Below, one piece after another: positions 1-9,163 of a DNA stretch of 64,000 bases (position 1 is the first letter of the stretch; each line of letters opens with the position of its first letter). A program made the translations under genes and the position numbers. The stretch is taken from positions 1,664,001 to 1,728,000 of the forward strand of contig CANLUY010000001.1 in NCBI GenBank assembly GCA_947494435.1, read 5' to 3'. The DNA comes from an uncultured Litoreibacter sp. GTDB taxonomy: Bacteria; Pseudomonadota; Alphaproteobacteria; Rhodobacterales; Rhodobacteraceae. Under the pieces are notes generated by a model. That model had not been told where the DNA came from and did not search any database. It worked only from the letters and a program-made list of their open reading frames with translations.

Positions 1-614
1 TCTGCGGCCTTGGGCGCTGGCTTGGGTTTGCTGGTGGAGGATCGCGGCGGCGCCACGCGCAGACTGACCGCGTTCAGGAACCGCCCTGTATCGCCATCAG
101 CCAAATGCGGTGCGCCGTCAGAGATGCCGCGCAGCACATCATCGAGCCAGTCCTGATCAGCCTTCGCAAAATCATGCAGCACATAAGACGGCACCTTGTC
201 CTTGTGACCGGGATGCCCCACGCCCATGCGTACGCGGTCATAATGCGGACCGATATGCTGATGGATGGAGCGCAGCCCGTTATGGCCCGCATGCCCGCCA
301 CCCGATTTGCACCGCGTCTTGGCCGGCGCCAGATCAATCTCGTCGTGAAACACGGTCACATCCGTGCTGTCGAGCTTGTAGAACCGCATCGCCTCCCCCA
401 CGGACTGGCCCGAGAGGTTCATAAAGGTCGTGGGCTTCAGCATCACAATCTTCTCTGACCCCAAACGACCTTCGGTGATCTGGCCCTGAAACTTCGATTT
501 CCAACCGCCAAACCCGTGATCGCCCGCGATGCGGTCCAACGCCATAAAGCCGATATTATGCCGGTTGCCTGCGTATTTCGCACCGGGATTGCCGAGGCCT
601 ACAAAAAGTTTCAT
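1..614 (-). CDS. pth: Peptidyl-tRNA hydrolase, 3' end cut by window edge
   Basis: Frees tRNA from peptidyl-tRNAs that drop off the ribosome, in the cytoplasm. The reading frame starts at ATG 614 (protein begins MKLFVGLGNPG) and stays open to base 1, giving about 204 residues. Visible family motifs are the substrate-gripping GNPG with Asn9, the catalytic His19 in GNRHNIGF, and the GHNGLRSI block. The Pro/Lys/Ser/Ala-rich C-terminus, still open at the window edge, is a normal variable tail. The usual neighbour rplY lies on the same strand, but a haloperoxidase gene on the opposite strand separates the two here. The identification is secure; only the stop codon is missing. Confidence 0.95.
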   Translation of the reverse strand, partial: MKLFVGLGNPGAKYAGNRHNIGFMALDRIAGDHGFGGWKSKFQGQITEGRLGSEKIVMLKPTTFMNLSGQSVGEAMRFYKLDSTDVTVFHDEIDLAPAKTRCKSGGGHAGHNGLRSIHQHIGPHYDRVRMGVGHPGHKDKVPSYVLHDFAKADQDWLDDVLRGISDGAPHLADGDTGRFLNAVSLRVAPPRSSTSKPKPAPKAA

Positions 615-761
615 CCGCTGATGCCTGTCCAGAAAGCGCGGCTGATCGCGCGCGTTTCTGTCAGCTTATCAGGCTTCGGGCAGGGGGTACAATTTGAACT
701 TACCCCAATTCCGGCAGGCATGTATCCAAACCTGTACGCGCGGACCGCGACAGGCCCGCCT

Positions 762-790
762 TTGACCTGATCGCCGTTTTGAGGTATAGA
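762..790 (+). promoter_or_regulatory. Sigma-70-type promoter of the haloperoxidase gene
   Basis: TTGACC (762-767) and TATAGA (785-790) are separated by 17 bases, about 70 bases upstream of the haloperoxidase start. This is close to the housekeeping consensus, so the gene probably has its own transcription unit. Confidence 0.6.
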
Positions 791-859
791 GCGACCATCC
801 TCATTTATTTCGATGAGGGGACTAAACTTTATTTTTAAGAAGTTATTGGAGTAACTATT

Positions 860-2620
860 ATGTCTACAAGTAGACGCCAAGGGGCGTATTCTGCCCGTGT
901 ATCTGCAGCTCTGGAAGCCAAAGACCGCACCCACCCCAATCACAAAGCCAATGGCGACGAACAGAAATATGCCAATAGCGCATATCTGATGAGCTTCACC
1001 AAAGGTCTGGCACACAAGGACACGACCGGCCTGCTGGCGGATCCGCAAGATTTCATGGCATTTCGACAAGCCATTGATGATGGCTATATCGACGCCTTCA
1101 CCAACCGCATTTTCGTGCCTGACTGTGAAGAAGGGCGCAGACCGTGGGAAGCGCCAACCGCTGGTGTGGCGTATGATCTCCAAGGCCCGGATTGTCAGGC
1201 GGTCACGATGGCACCGGCCCCCGCGCTTGGCTCGGATGAGTTGGATTTCGAGATGGCCGAAGTCTATGAACTGGCGCTTCTGCGCGACGTGGCCCTCAGC
1301 GAATTTGCTGAGACGGGCGGCACCGGCATCTCTGCCTCTGTCACACGGCTGAATGATCTGGCCTATGCTAAGGCCGACTTTCCCAACCGGCCCCGCAAAG
1401 TCGGAGGCACCGGTTTCCTGACCAAACAAACCGCCTTCCGCGGATCCTCACCGGGGGTGGAGAAGGGCGCATACGTCTCCCAATTCCTGTGGATCGGCAA
1501 TGGTGATCCGGCGGATGGGCTGATCGGGTTCGGCCCGCAGCAAATCTCCCAGAAGATCGCCGCAGCCGAAGTGAATGACGACTACATGACGGAATTCACG
1601 GATTTCCACAAAGTCCAGCAGGGCTGCAATGTGAACGCGGTCAACGGCACCTCCGGCGGTCAGAAATTCACCAACACGCGCCGCTTCATCTGCACACCGC
1701 GCGATCTGGCGACTTACGTGCATGTGGACGCCCTTTACCAAGCCTATCTGAATGCCTGCCTGATCCTTCTGGGGCAGGCGGCACCGTTTGACACAGGCTT
1801 CAGCACGCTCGCAGGGATGCGCCGCAGCTTCCCGACAAGCGGGCCACGCAACCTCAATGCTGGCGGGTTCGCGCTTTATGGCGGACCGCACATCCTGACC
1901 TTGGTCACGGAAGTCGCCACGCGCGCGCTGAAAGCCGCACGTTTCCAAAAGTTCAACACACATATCCGCGCCCGTCCGGAAGTGTTGGCCGCACGTTTGG
2001 AAAAAGCGGCTGAGATCGAAGAGAAACACCCGCAGGTCTGCGGTGTCCTCACCACCATGTGCGGTGATCTGGCCGACACGATCGAGAAGGTCCGCGACCA
2101 TAACGGCACCACCTTGGGCGGCAATCCAACCGCCTTACTGCCCATGGCCTTTGCCGAAGGATCCCCGATGCACCCGGCCTATGCCGCCGGTCACGCCTCC
2201 GTTGCGGGGGCCTGTGTCACGATCCTGAAAGCCTTCTTCGACACAGGTGCACAATTGGTCGAACGCACGCGCCCGGGCATGGATCCGGTTGTCGGCTTCT
2301 TCGGTCCCAAACCGCATGACGGCACGACGGACAGGTTCATCCAATACGTGCCAAATGCCAATGGCAGCGCGCTTGTCCAGCAAGAGATCGATTGCCCGCT
2401 CACATTGGAGGGAGAGCTGAACAAGCTCGCCGCCAATATCTCCATCGGGCGCAACATGGCGGGCGTGCATTACTTCTCGGACTACTATGACAGTCTGCGC
2501 ATGGGCGAAGAGATCGCGATTGGTCTCTTGGAAGAACAAGCGCTCTGCTACCCGACCGATCCGGTCGTGATGTCCGTGCCCAAGTTCGACGGCGACACGG
2601 TCCGCATCGGCGCGCGCTAA
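860..2620 (+). CDS. Vanadium-dependent haloperoxidase
   Basis: Predicted to oxidise halides with hydrogen peroxide, using vanadate held in a PAP2-type helical fold. Length is 586 residues, as for algal and cyanobacterial bromoperoxidases. All vanadate ligands can be aligned: Lys364 and Arg372 (KFNTHIRARPE, spacing 8), the AAGHAS box with Gly444 and the acid-base His445, then Arg531 and the vanadate-binding His537 (IGRNMAGVH, spacing 6). Residue 443 is Ala where chloroperoxidase and algal enzymes have Ser; I recall the same change in cyanobacterial-type enzymes. A GGAG ribosome site precedes the ATG. No signal peptide is visible. The gene has its own promoter and ends at a strong hairpin. It sits between pth and rplY, on the opposite strand, which suggests acquisition. 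The halide preferred cannot be read from sequence. Confidence 0.93.
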   Translation: MSTSRRQGAYSARVSAALEAKDRTHPNHKANGDEQKYANSAYLMSFTKGLAHKDTTGLLADPQDFMAFRQAIDDGYIDAFTNRIFVPDCEEGRRPWEAPTAGVAYDLQGPDCQAVTMAPAPALGSDELDFEMAEVYELALLRDVALSEFAETGGTGISASVTRLNDLAYAKADFPNRPRKVGGTGFLTKQTAFRGSSPGVEKGAYVSQFLWIGNGDPADGLIGFGPQQISQKIAAAEVNDDYMTEFTDFHKVQQGCNVNAVNGTSGGQKFTNTRRFICTPRDLATYVHVDALYQAYLNACLILLGQAAPFDTGFSTLAGMRRSFPTSGPRNLNAGGFALYGGPHILTLVTEVATRALKAARFQKFNTHIRARPEVLAARLEKAAEIEEKHPQVCGVLTTMCGDLADTIEKVRDHNGTTLGGNPTALLPMAFAEGSPMHPAYAAGHASVAGACVTILKAFFDTGAQLVERTRPGMDPVVGFFGPKPHDGTTDRFIQYVPNANGSALVQQEIDCPLTLEGELNKLAANISIGRNMAGVHYFSDYYDSLRMGEEIAIGLLEEQALCYPTDPVVMSVPKFDGDTVRIGAR

Positions 2621-2643
2621 AACCGGTCTACGCTAAAACGAAA

Positions 2644-2671
2644 AACGCGAGGGCCTTTCGGTCCTCGCGTT
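2644..2671. terminator. Bidirectional terminator between haloperoxidase and rplY
   Basis: A 12-bp stem (one G-U pair) with loop TTTC lies between the convergent haloperoxidase and rplY genes. The T-rich side faces the minus direction, so it most clearly ends rplY transcripts, but it can serve both. Confidence 0.75.
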
Positions 2672-2698
2672 CTCATCTCTTCGTGAGGAAAGCAAAGA

Positions 2699-3358
2699 TT
2701 ACTCTTCGCCGCCCTCTGCAGCTTCAGCGGCCGGTGCTTCTGCACCTTCTTCGCCTTCGGCCTCGTCTTCATCATCGGCAGATTTCAGACCGGATGGGGC
2801 CTGAATGTTTGCAATCACAAAGTCACGGTCAATCGTCGGTGTGGAACCTTCAGGCAGCTTCACAGACGAGATCGTCACGTTGTCACCAATCTCCAACTCG
2901 GAGACGTCGATTGTGATGCTGTCCGGGATATCCGCAGCGGTCACAGTCAGCTCAACTTCGGAGCGGACCAGCGACAGAACACCGCCCTTTTTCAGACCTG
3001 GGGACTCTTCTTCACCCGCAACTTCAACGGGGATGAACAGCGCGACTTTCGATGTGCGCTTCAGGCGCATCAGGTCGATATGGGTCGGCAGGTCTTTGAC
3101 AACGTCACGTTGCACGTTCCGGCAGATCACACGGACATCGTCCTGACCTTCGATCTTCAGGTTGAAGAGCGTGGCCAGAAAGCGGCCGTCTTTCAACTTC
3201 TTGAAGAGCACATTGAAGGGCAGTTGGATCGGTTGTGGATCTTCACCACCCCCGTAAACGATGCCGGGCACCATTCCGTTACGACGTGCAGTGCGGGCGG
3301 CCCCCTTGCCTGTCCCCGCGCGTGCCTCGACGACAAGATCAGGTATCTTATCAGCCAT
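2699..3358 (-). CDS. rplY: 50S ribosomal protein L25/general stress protein Ctc
   Basis: Binds 5S rRNA in the large ribosomal subunit. The 219-residue protein has the two-domain Ctc/TL5 layout: an N-terminal L25 domain (about 1-95, with [10 protein letters not shown]) and a C-terminal beta domain (about 100-190, [11 protein letters not shown]-like), then an acidic Ala/Glu tail typical of alphaproteobacteria. The ATG at 3358 follows an AAGGA ribosome site. In relatives rplY is normally followed directly by pth; here about 2.1 kb carrying the haloperoxidase separates them, so pth may need its own promoter. Confidence 0.97.
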   Translation of the reverse strand: MADKIPDLVVEARAGTGKGAARTARRNGMVPGIVYGGGEDPQPIQLPFNVLFKKLKDGRFLATLFNLKIEGQDDVRVICRNVQRDVVKDLPTHIDLMRLKRTSKVALFIPVEVAGEEESPGLKKGGVLSLVRSEVELTVTAADIPDSITIDVSELEIGDNVTISSVKLPEGSTPTIDRDFVIANIQAPSGLKSADDEDEAEGEEGAEAPAAEAAEGGEE

Positions 3359-3508
3359 GACTATATTCCTTTATGTTAACGCGGCTGCCTCCAAGGGTGT
3401 CGGGCCGCAATGAAGCCTGCCGTATAGGAGGGAATCGTGATCTTGGAAAGGGCTTTGTTGCAATCTGTGACTTGAGTGTTTCAACCCTTGTGACTAACGG
3501 TTTGCCTC

Positions 3509-4645
3509 ATGTCTGTGATCTCCGCCATCCGCCTGTCTCACGCACCTGTTGCGGCCTTCATGATTGTGGGACTGTTTTGGGGATCAATGGCAGCACTTGC
3601 CCCGCAACTCAAAGCCCAGATCGGCGCGGATGATGCGACCTTCGGGCTGCTGCTTTTGGGGACATCCATCGGTCTTTTGACCACGATGATCCTCGCGCCG
3701 ATGTTTGACCGTGCGCTTGGCCAATGGGCTTTGCCTGTGGCCTCCATCGGGCTGGCGGTGGCGTTTCTGTTTCCTGGTCTGGCTACGGCACCTGTGCTGT
3801 TCTTTATGGCTATGATCGGCGCGGGTCTCGCCTCCGGCCTGCTCGACGTCACGATGAATGCGCGCGTCTCCGAACTGGAGGCCGCCCACAAGCGCCCCCT
3901 TATGAATGCCAATCACGGCATGTTTTCCGTGGCTTACGCCATCGGCGCCTTTGGCACCGGCTTCGGGCGGGAGGCCGGCATGGTCCCCGTCGCGATTTTC
4001 GCCTGCGTCGGCATCCTTGCCCTGCTGCTTGCCACCCGCACCCGCATGGCCGTCGCCGTCACGGAAGAAGACACAGTCAAAACCAGCGCCTTCCCCTATG
4101 CCATCGTGGGTCTGTGCGGCGCAGTCGTCCTGATCGCTTTCATGACGGAGGCCGCTGTCGAAAGCTGGTCGGCCCTCCACGTCGAACGCACATTGGGCGG
4201 GCGCGCGGCAGAGGGCGCATTCGGCCCGACCATGCTCGGCATCACCATGGCCATCGGCCGCTTCGGCGGGCAAGCCGTCGCTGACACATGGAGCGATCTG
4301 ACGGTGATCTTCTGGGGCGCGGTTTGTGCCGCCACGGGTGCCGTCATCGCAGCCTTCGCGCCCACACCGCTCGTCGCCTATATCGGATTTGGCACGCTGG
4401 GCCTCGGTGTCTCCGCCATTGGTCCCATCGGTCTGGCCATCGTCGGTCGCCTCGTGCGCCCCGAAATCCGCACGCTCGCCATTTCACGCACAGCCGTTAT
4501 CGGCTTCTCTGGCTTCTTCATCGCGCCCGCCGCCATGGGCCTGATCAGCCAAGGCTTCGGCCTGCGCACAAGCTTCGCCGCCATCGGCCTGCTGGTCTGT
4601 ATCTTGTTTCCCCTGATCGGTATCTTGCGCAAACGCGGTGCTTAA
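3509..4645 (+). CDS. MFS transporter (YbjJ-like)
   Basis: Integral membrane carrier of 378 residues with about 12 hydrophobic segments in two halves joined by a short loop near residue 185. The first half contains the conserved SGLLDVTMNARVSELE and NANHGMFSVAYAIGAFG stretches, which resemble the YbjJ branch of the major facilitator superfamily. The second half contains the MTEAAVESWSALHVE stretch that is also typical of that branch. The start at 3509 lacks a strong ribosome site, and the start could lie slightly downstream. The substrate is unknown. The gene stands alone, divergent from rplY and convergent with the alpha-hydroxy-acid dehydrogenase gene. Confidence 0.85.
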   Translation: MSVISAIRLSHAPVAAFMIVGLFWGSMAALAPQLKAQIGADDATFGLLLLGTSIGLLTTMILAPMFDRALGQWALPVASIGLAVAFLFPGLATAPVLFFMAMIGAGLASGLLDVTMNARVSELEAAHKRPLMNANHGMFSVAYAIGAFGTGFGREAGMVPVAIFACVGILALLLATRTRMAVAVTEEDTVKTSAFPYAIVGLCGAVVLIAFMTEAAVESWSALHVERTLGGRAAEGAFGPTMLGITMAIGRFGGQAVADTWSDLTVIFWGAVCAATGAVIAAFAPTPLVAYIGFGTLGLGVSAIGPIGLAIVGRLVRPEIRTLAISRTAVIGFSGFFIAPAAMGLISQGFGLRTSFAAIGLLVCILFPLIGILRKRGA

Positions 4646-4646
4646 C

Positions 4647-4681
4647 GCTTCGGTTTGGCAAAAACACTCAAATTCCGAAGC
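4647..4681. terminator. Possible shared terminator between convergent genes
   Basis: GCTTCGG (4647-4653) pairs with CCGAAGC (4675-4681), with an inner TTTG/CAAA pairing. It fills the 36-base gap between the MFS stop and the lldD stop. No strong T run is present, so it is tentative. Confidence 0.4.
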
Positions 4682-5857
4682 CTAAACCCACTCGCCCTCA
4701 AACCCTTTGGGCACCAACAGGTTGTGCCGCCCCAGATCCTGCACATCACGCTCGCCGCACAACGCCATCGTCGTATCAAGCTCTTTGTGGATCACCCGCA
4801 ACGCCTCGGACACACCGTCTTGCCCCATCGCGCCCAGCCCATAGACGAACGCGCGCCCGATATAGGTGCCCTTGGCCCCCATCGCCAAAGCCTTCAACAC
4901 GTCCTGACCCGACCGGATGCCGCTATCAAGATGTACTTCAACCTTGTCGCCCACCGCATCCATAATGGACGGCAATATCTTGATCGAACTCAACGCCCCG
5001 TCCAATTGCCGCCCACCATGGTTCGACACGATGATCGCATCCGCGCCCACCTGCAGCGCCATCTTGGCGTCATCAGCGTCCAAAATCCCCTTCAGGATCA
5101 TCGGCCCGCCCCACATCTTCTTGATCTCTTTCACGCGCTCCCAATCAAGCTTGGGATCAAAGCTTTCCGCAGCCCAAACAGACAGCGAGGACATGTCGCT
5201 GATCCCGTCAATATGGCCCACGATATTGCCAAAGCTATGCCGCTTCGTCTTCGACATCTCGTACATCCAGCGCCATTTCGTTGCCAAATCCGCGATATTG
5301 TTCAGCGACGGCTTGATCGGCACGGTCAGCCCGTTATGCACATCCCTGTGTCGCTGCCCGAGGATCTGCAGATCCAACGTCAGCACCAAAGCCGAGCATC
5401 CAGCCGCTTTCGCGCGTTCAATCGCGGCTTTCTCAAATTTGCGGTCATTCATGACATACAGCTGGAACCAGAACGGCGTGCTCGTATGCTCCGCCACATC
5501 TTCAATGGAACAGACCGACATGGTCGACAAAGTAAACGGCACGCCAAATTTCTCCGCCGCTTTCGCCGCCAAAATCTCCCCATCCGCATGCTGCATGCCC
5601 GTTGAGCCCACAGGCGCCAAAGCCACAGGCATCGCCACATCCGTTCCGATCATCTGCGACTTGGTGGACCGATTGGTCATGTCCACGGCCACCCGCTGCC
5701 GTAGCCGGATCAGATCAAAATCGGAGGAATTCTCCTCAAATGTCTGCTCCGTCCAGCTGCCGCTTTCGCAATAGTCGTAAAACATCTTCGGCACCCGCCG
5801 CTTATACAGACGCTTCAGATCGGCAATTTCAGCGATTTTGGGCATGGAGGCACTCAT
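4682..5857 (-). CDS. lldD: FMN-dependent alpha-hydroxy-acid dehydrogenase, L-lactate dehydrogenase-like
   Basis: Predicted to oxidise an L-2-hydroxy acid, most likely L-lactate, and pass the electrons to the respiratory chain. The 391-residue protein fills the family TIM barrel. Visible landmarks are YDYCESGS near residue 28, the FMN-binding FQLYV strand, LTLDLQILGQR, the catalytic SNHGGRQLDG motif (His as base, Arg for the carboxylate), and DSGIRSGQDVLKALAMGA for the FMN phosphate. Length and order match LldD. Glycolate or mandelate oxidases share this fold, so the substrate is inferred. ATG 5857 is the natural start; the following MPKIAEI could also serve. No lactate permease or regulator is adjacent. 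Confidence 0.87.
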   Translation of the reverse strand: MSASMPKIAEIADLKRLYKRRVPKMFYDYCESGSWTEQTFEENSSDFDLIRLRQRVAVDMTNRSTKSQMIGTDVAMPVALAPVGSTGMQHADGEILAAKAAEKFGVPFTLSTMSVCSIEDVAEHTSTPFWFQLYVMNDRKFEKAAIERAKAAGCSALVLTLDLQILGQRHRDVHNGLTVPIKPSLNNIADLATKWRWMYEMSKTKRHSFGNIVGHIDGISDMSSLSVWAAESFDPKLDWERVKEIKKMWGGPMILKGILDADDAKMALQVGADAIIVSNHGGRQLDGALSSIKILPSIMDAVGDKVEVHLDSGIRSGQDVLKALAMGAKGTYIGRAFVYGLGAMGQDGVSEALRVIHKELDTTMALCGERDVQDLGRHNLLVPKGFEGEWV

Positions 5858-5942
5858 CTTTGGTCATATTGGTTAGGTTCTCTTACCAATTCGGCCAATT
5901 GAGGGCAATCCTGAAGGGCATCGGATGACCTTGGCACAAAAT

Positions 5943-5977
5943 TAAACCCCGGTCCGTTTTCACGAGACCGGGGTTTA
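5943..5977 (-). terminator. Strong intrinsic terminator on the minus strand
   Basis: A perfect 12-bp stem, TAAACCCCGGTC with GACCGGGGTTTA, has an 11-base loop and is followed on the minus strand by a T-rich stretch. It lies just downstream of the 29-codon frame at 5996-6085 and upstream of lldD, so some short minus-strand transcript appears to end here. Confidence 0.7.
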
Positions 5978-5995
5978 GATCATGTTGAAAGGACT

Positions 5996-6085
5996 TTAAG
6001 TATCTTGAAGCCCCGCAGCGCCCAAATCCGCACCTTTGGCAAACAGCAGGCAAGCGGTGGCAGAAGCCAAATTCATCAATTTCAT
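5996..6085 (-). CDS. Tiny hypothetical peptide, 29 residues
   Basis: A 29-codon frame starts MKLMNLASATACLLF and ends in GLQDT. It has a GGAA ribosome-site remnant seven bases before the ATG, a hydrophobic N-terminal half, and a strong terminator 18 bases after the stop. The arrangement suggests a short independent transcript, either coding or a small RNA. I do not recognise the peptide and coding potential is weak evidence at this length. Confidence 0.3.
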   Translation of the reverse strand: MKLMNLASATACLLFAKGADLGAAGLQDT

Positions 6086-6430
6086 AAAGGCGTTCCAACA
6101 AATGAAGGGGCGATGAGCGTTTTGACGGTCAAGGATCGAAAAGGTGCAGACCGACTATGGTTAAATCGCGTAGCAGACTTCGAATTCCCCCCAAGCCATG
6201 GTGGTCCTGTGCCAACTGCTCCTTGTACTATATTACCAATTATGCGAACCAAGACCGCCAAAACTGACCAAATAGTTAAAGTTTTAAACCGCACCGGCAA
6301 TCACCTATATGGGTGAAAAATCACGATAAGCCTCCGAAAAACCAATAAAAACTTTTTGCGGTTCGCTTGCTTTTTGAGGCCAAGGCGGGTTGTCTTTCGC
6401 CATATATGGTGACGATGTCGGGATAACTTT
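6086..6430. other. Intergenic region between the tiny frame and the LuxR-hydrolase gene
   Basis: About 345 bases, fairly AT-rich near 6220-6350. Both flanking genes point away from it, so it should hold divergent promoters. I see no RNA gene, and no promoter box pair good enough to name. Confidence 0.4.
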
Positions 6431-8152
6431 GTGAAAAACGAGCGATATTTCGACAGTTCGAAGATGGTCGAACGACTGTATGAAATCATCCTGCATCCCG
6501 AGAAGATGAATGATTTCATCGCAGATTGGGAAAAGTACATCGACCAGCGCACCGAACCCTACAGGGACAGGCAGAATTCGACAGGATTGTCGGACGTGGT
6601 TCTGTCTGATGACGGCCTCGAAGTGCATTTCGCGCGGGTCTACGCGATCATCACGAAATTCGGGCGTCATCAAAAGAAGCTCGGGGAGGGCGGCTCTGAC
6701 TTTGAACAAAAGGCGCTGTTGCAATTCGATACCAATGGTGTGCTTTTGGACGGGCAGTGCGCCCCCCAAAACTCCCCATTTCAAGCCGTCCGCCATGCGG
6801 AAGAGGTTGCGGGCTTTCTGACCGAAGACGCGGCAGAGGCATGGCAGTCGTTTCTGGCCCGCACACAACATGCGCCGCAGATCGAAAGCCTCAATATTTT
6901 TGCGCTGGAAGAGGGTGGCAACCTGATCGGTTCCAACATCCGCGACGAAGGGGACGGCCATGTGCGCATTGTGCTGCGCGAGTTGAACGTCGCGTGGTCC
7001 TCAAAACTGCGCAGCCTTCTGCAGGAACATTTCAGCCTCACCAATGGGGAGCTGATCCTGACAGAGCATCTGACCGCGCAAGGCTCGCTGGATGCAATCG
7101 CCAAAAGCAGCAACAAATCGACCAACACGTTGCGCTCTCAACTGAAATCCATCTTCCGCAAAATGAATGTCAGCTCTCAAGCCGCCGTTATGCAATCCGT
7201 CGCCATGTTGTCTTCTATTTGCGAGACGCTGGAATACGCGGCCCCGGATCAACATGCGGGTATCTCTCGCGGTGAGGTCATGGAGGTGGAAGTTGACGGC
7301 GTGACCGTGCCTGTCCATCTTTTCGGCCCCAAACGCGGCCATCCCATCGTGTTCATTCACGGTATGCTTGACGGTGTGGCGTTGCCCAAGAAGGTTCTGA
7401 GCGCCTTGCAGCGCCATAACCTGCGGTTCATCTCGCCCGTGCGCCCCAATTACGGAAACGCCAGTTCACATCCCGATATTGCCAAAGCGCCAGAGGTGTT
7501 TGCAGCCCAGCTGAAAGCCGTGGTGGAGCAGTTGGATTTGGAAGATGTCTACCTGCTCGGGCACATGTCCGGCGGGCTCTATGCGTTTGCGGCCAGTCCC
7601 GTCTTGGGCAACCGTTTGAAGGGCATCATCAACATTTCATGCGGCGTGCCGATCCTGTCGACCAAGCAGTTCTCCAACCTGTCGCGGCGCCAAAAGGCGT
7701 ATGCGTTCACCACGCGCTACGCGCCTGCCTTTCTGCCCACGCTGTTGCGCGCAGGCGTCGCCCAAATCGACTCGGCTGAGATCGAGACGCTGTTGGACGA
7801 TATGTATCCCAAGGTCAGCCCGGATCGTGACCTGTTGGAAAGCGACGCCGATACCCGCGCCGTGGTGTTGGACGGATACCGCTTTGCTGTCGCGCAGGGC
7901 TACAAGGGCTTCCAGTCAGACGCCTTACAAGTGACGCGCAACTGGTCCGACTACGTGCAAGCCAACCGCAAACCTGTCCTGCTGATCCACGGACACCACG
8001 ACCCCGCCGCCGCCTATGACTACGTCCCGCCCTTCGCAGAAAGAGAGGGGTTCCAGCTAAAAACCTACCCCTCAGATGGCCAGCTGATGCTTTACGGCAA
8101 ACCCGGTCAGGTCCTCGGGGACATCCGCGCCTTCATTGACGACACCATTTGA
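6431..8152 (+). CDS. LuxR-type regulator fused to a pseudo alpha/beta-hydrolase domain
   Basis: The 573-residue protein has an unassigned N-terminal region (1-195), a LuxR-type HTH (about 200-260, LTNGELILTEHL ... IAKSSNKSTNTLRSQLKSIF), and a C-terminal alpha/beta-hydrolase fold (about 290-573). The hydrolase triad looks broken. The nucleophile elbow reads LGHMSGG, placing Met379 where the Ser of GHSxGG belongs, with Ser380 shifted by one. The terminal His of the usual GHLMLY block is Gln551 (DGQLMLY). Only the acid Asp524 remains. It therefore probably binds a small molecule or partner rather than hydrolysing one. An alternative is that Ser380 acts in an unusual elbow. The gene stands alone and no target is visible. 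Confidence 0.82.
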   Translation: MKNERYFDSSKMVERLYEIILHPEKMNDFIADWEKYIDQRTEPYRDRQNSTGLSDVVLSDDGLEVHFARVYAIITKFGRHQKKLGEGGSDFEQKALLQFDTNGVLLDGQCAPQNSPFQAVRHAEEVAGFLTEDAAEAWQSFLARTQHAPQIESLNIFALEEGGNLIGSNIRDEGDGHVRIVLRELNVAWSSKLRSLLQEHFSLTNGELILTEHLTAQGSLDAIAKSSNKSTNTLRSQLKSIFRKMNVSSQAAVMQSVAMLSSICETLEYAAPDQHAGISRGEVMEVEVDGVTVPVHLFGPKRGHPIVFIHGMLDGVALPKKVLSALQRHNLRFISPVRPNYGNASSHPDIAKAPEVFAAQLKAVVEQLDLEDVYLLGHMSGGLYAFAASPVLGNRLKGIINISCGVPILSTKQFSNLSRRQKAYAFTTRYAPAFLPTLLRAGVAQIDSAEIETLLDDMYPKVSPDRDLLESDADTRAVVLDGYRFAVAQGYKGFQSDALQVTRNWSDYVQANRKPVLLIHGHHDPAAAYDYVPPFAEREGFQLKTYPSDGQLMLYGKPGQVLGDIRAFIDDTI

Positions 8153-8225
8153 GCAGGGCGCCGTTGTCGCAGGTTAATATTTCCTAAATTTTCAGAAAGA
8201 TCGTTCTTTATCAGAGCGTTGGTAA

Positions 8226-8245
8226 AATCCCCGCATGCGGGGATT
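8226..8245 (-). terminator. trpA terminator, perfect palindrome
   Basis: A perfect 20-bp palindrome, AATCCCCGCATGCGGGGATT, touches the trpA stop and is followed on the minus strand by TTTTACC. Its core, with the flanking A run (19 bases, 8224-8242), recurs exactly at 19531-19549. Confidence 0.7.
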
Positions 8246-9035
8246 ACGCGCGATGCGCCCCATCAGCCAAAGATTTCACAAATGCCAGCACATCCGCAGG
8301 GCTCTCCCCATCCGCGATTTTCTGAACGATGGCAGAGCCCACAACAGTCCCGTCAGCCACTCCCGCAATCGCCTCCGCGCTCTCAGGCGTCTTGACCCCA
8401 AAGCCCACAATGATCGGCAGATCCGTACTCTCTTTCATCCGTGCCACCTCAGGCGCCACATCACTGGCATTGGCCTCAGCCGCACCCGTGATTCCGGTGA
8501 TCGAGACGTAATACACAAAGCCCGACGTGTTCTCCAAAACCTTCGGCAACCGCTTCGCATCCGTCGTGGGCGTCGCCAGCCTGATGAAGTTCAAACCCGC
8601 ATTCTGCGCAGGAATACACAGCTCGCTGTCTTCTTCCGGCGGCAGGTCCACGATGATCAACCCATCAATCCCCGCATCCTTCGCGTCGCTCAGAAACGCC
8701 TCAACGCCGTGGCTATAGATCGGGTTGTAATAGCCCATCAAAACAATCGGCGTCTCCGCATCGCCTTCCCGAAAATCCCGCACCATCTGCAGCGTCTTGT
8801 TCAGCGTCATCCCCGCCGCCAAGGCCCGCTGCCCCGCCAGCTGAATGGTCGCCCCATCCGCCATCGGATCGGTAAACGGCAAGCCCAGCTCAATGATATC
8901 CACCCCGGCAGCAGGCAACCCCTTCACGATCTCAAGCGACGTGTCGTAATCAGGATCAGCGGCCATCACATAGGTCACAAAAGCCTTCTTGCCGGCGGCA
9001 TTCAGCTTGGCAAACGTGTCATCAATCCGGGTCAT
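8244..9035 (-). CDS. trpA: Tryptophan synthase alpha subunit
   Basis: Cleaves indole-3-glycerol phosphate to indole, which the beta subunit joins to serine. The protein has the catalytic Glu in [14 protein letters not shown] and the catalytic Asp in [12 protein letters not shown], plus the phosphate-binding GFGVKTPE and VGSAIV loops near the C-terminus. I chose the ATG at 9035 (MTRIDDTF, 263 residues) because AAGGA lies eight bases upstream; the frame also opens at 9053. trpB is not adjacent in the window, so trpA is detached from it here. The gene ends in a palindromic terminator and diverges from ychF. Confidence 0.95.
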   Translation of the reverse strand: MTRIDDTFAKLNAAGKKAFVTYVMAADPDYDTSLEIVKGLPAAGVDIIELGLPFTDPMADGATIQLAGQRALAAGMTLNKTLQMVRDFREGDAETPIVLMGYYNPIYSHGVEAFLSDAKDAGIDGLIIVDLPPEEDSELCIPAQNAGLNFIRLATPTTDAKRLPKVLENTSGFVYYVSITGITGAAEANASDVAPEVARMKESTDLPIIVGFGVKTPESAEAIAGVADGTVVGSAIVQKIADGESPADVLAFVKSLADGAHRA

Positions 9036-9163
9036 CAGCAGCATCCTTCGCAATCTAGCTCACAGGGTGTGCACCGGATCACACCCGGAAATCAATGCCC
9101 CGCTTGACGCGCAAGCCCACCACCCCCTACATGCGCCCTGAATTACACGCGAAAGGACAGCAC

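Noticed and set aside
3584-4273. Minus-strand 229-codon frame inside the MFS gene
   Set aside because: His/Asp/Gly-rich shadow of a GC-rich membrane-protein gene.
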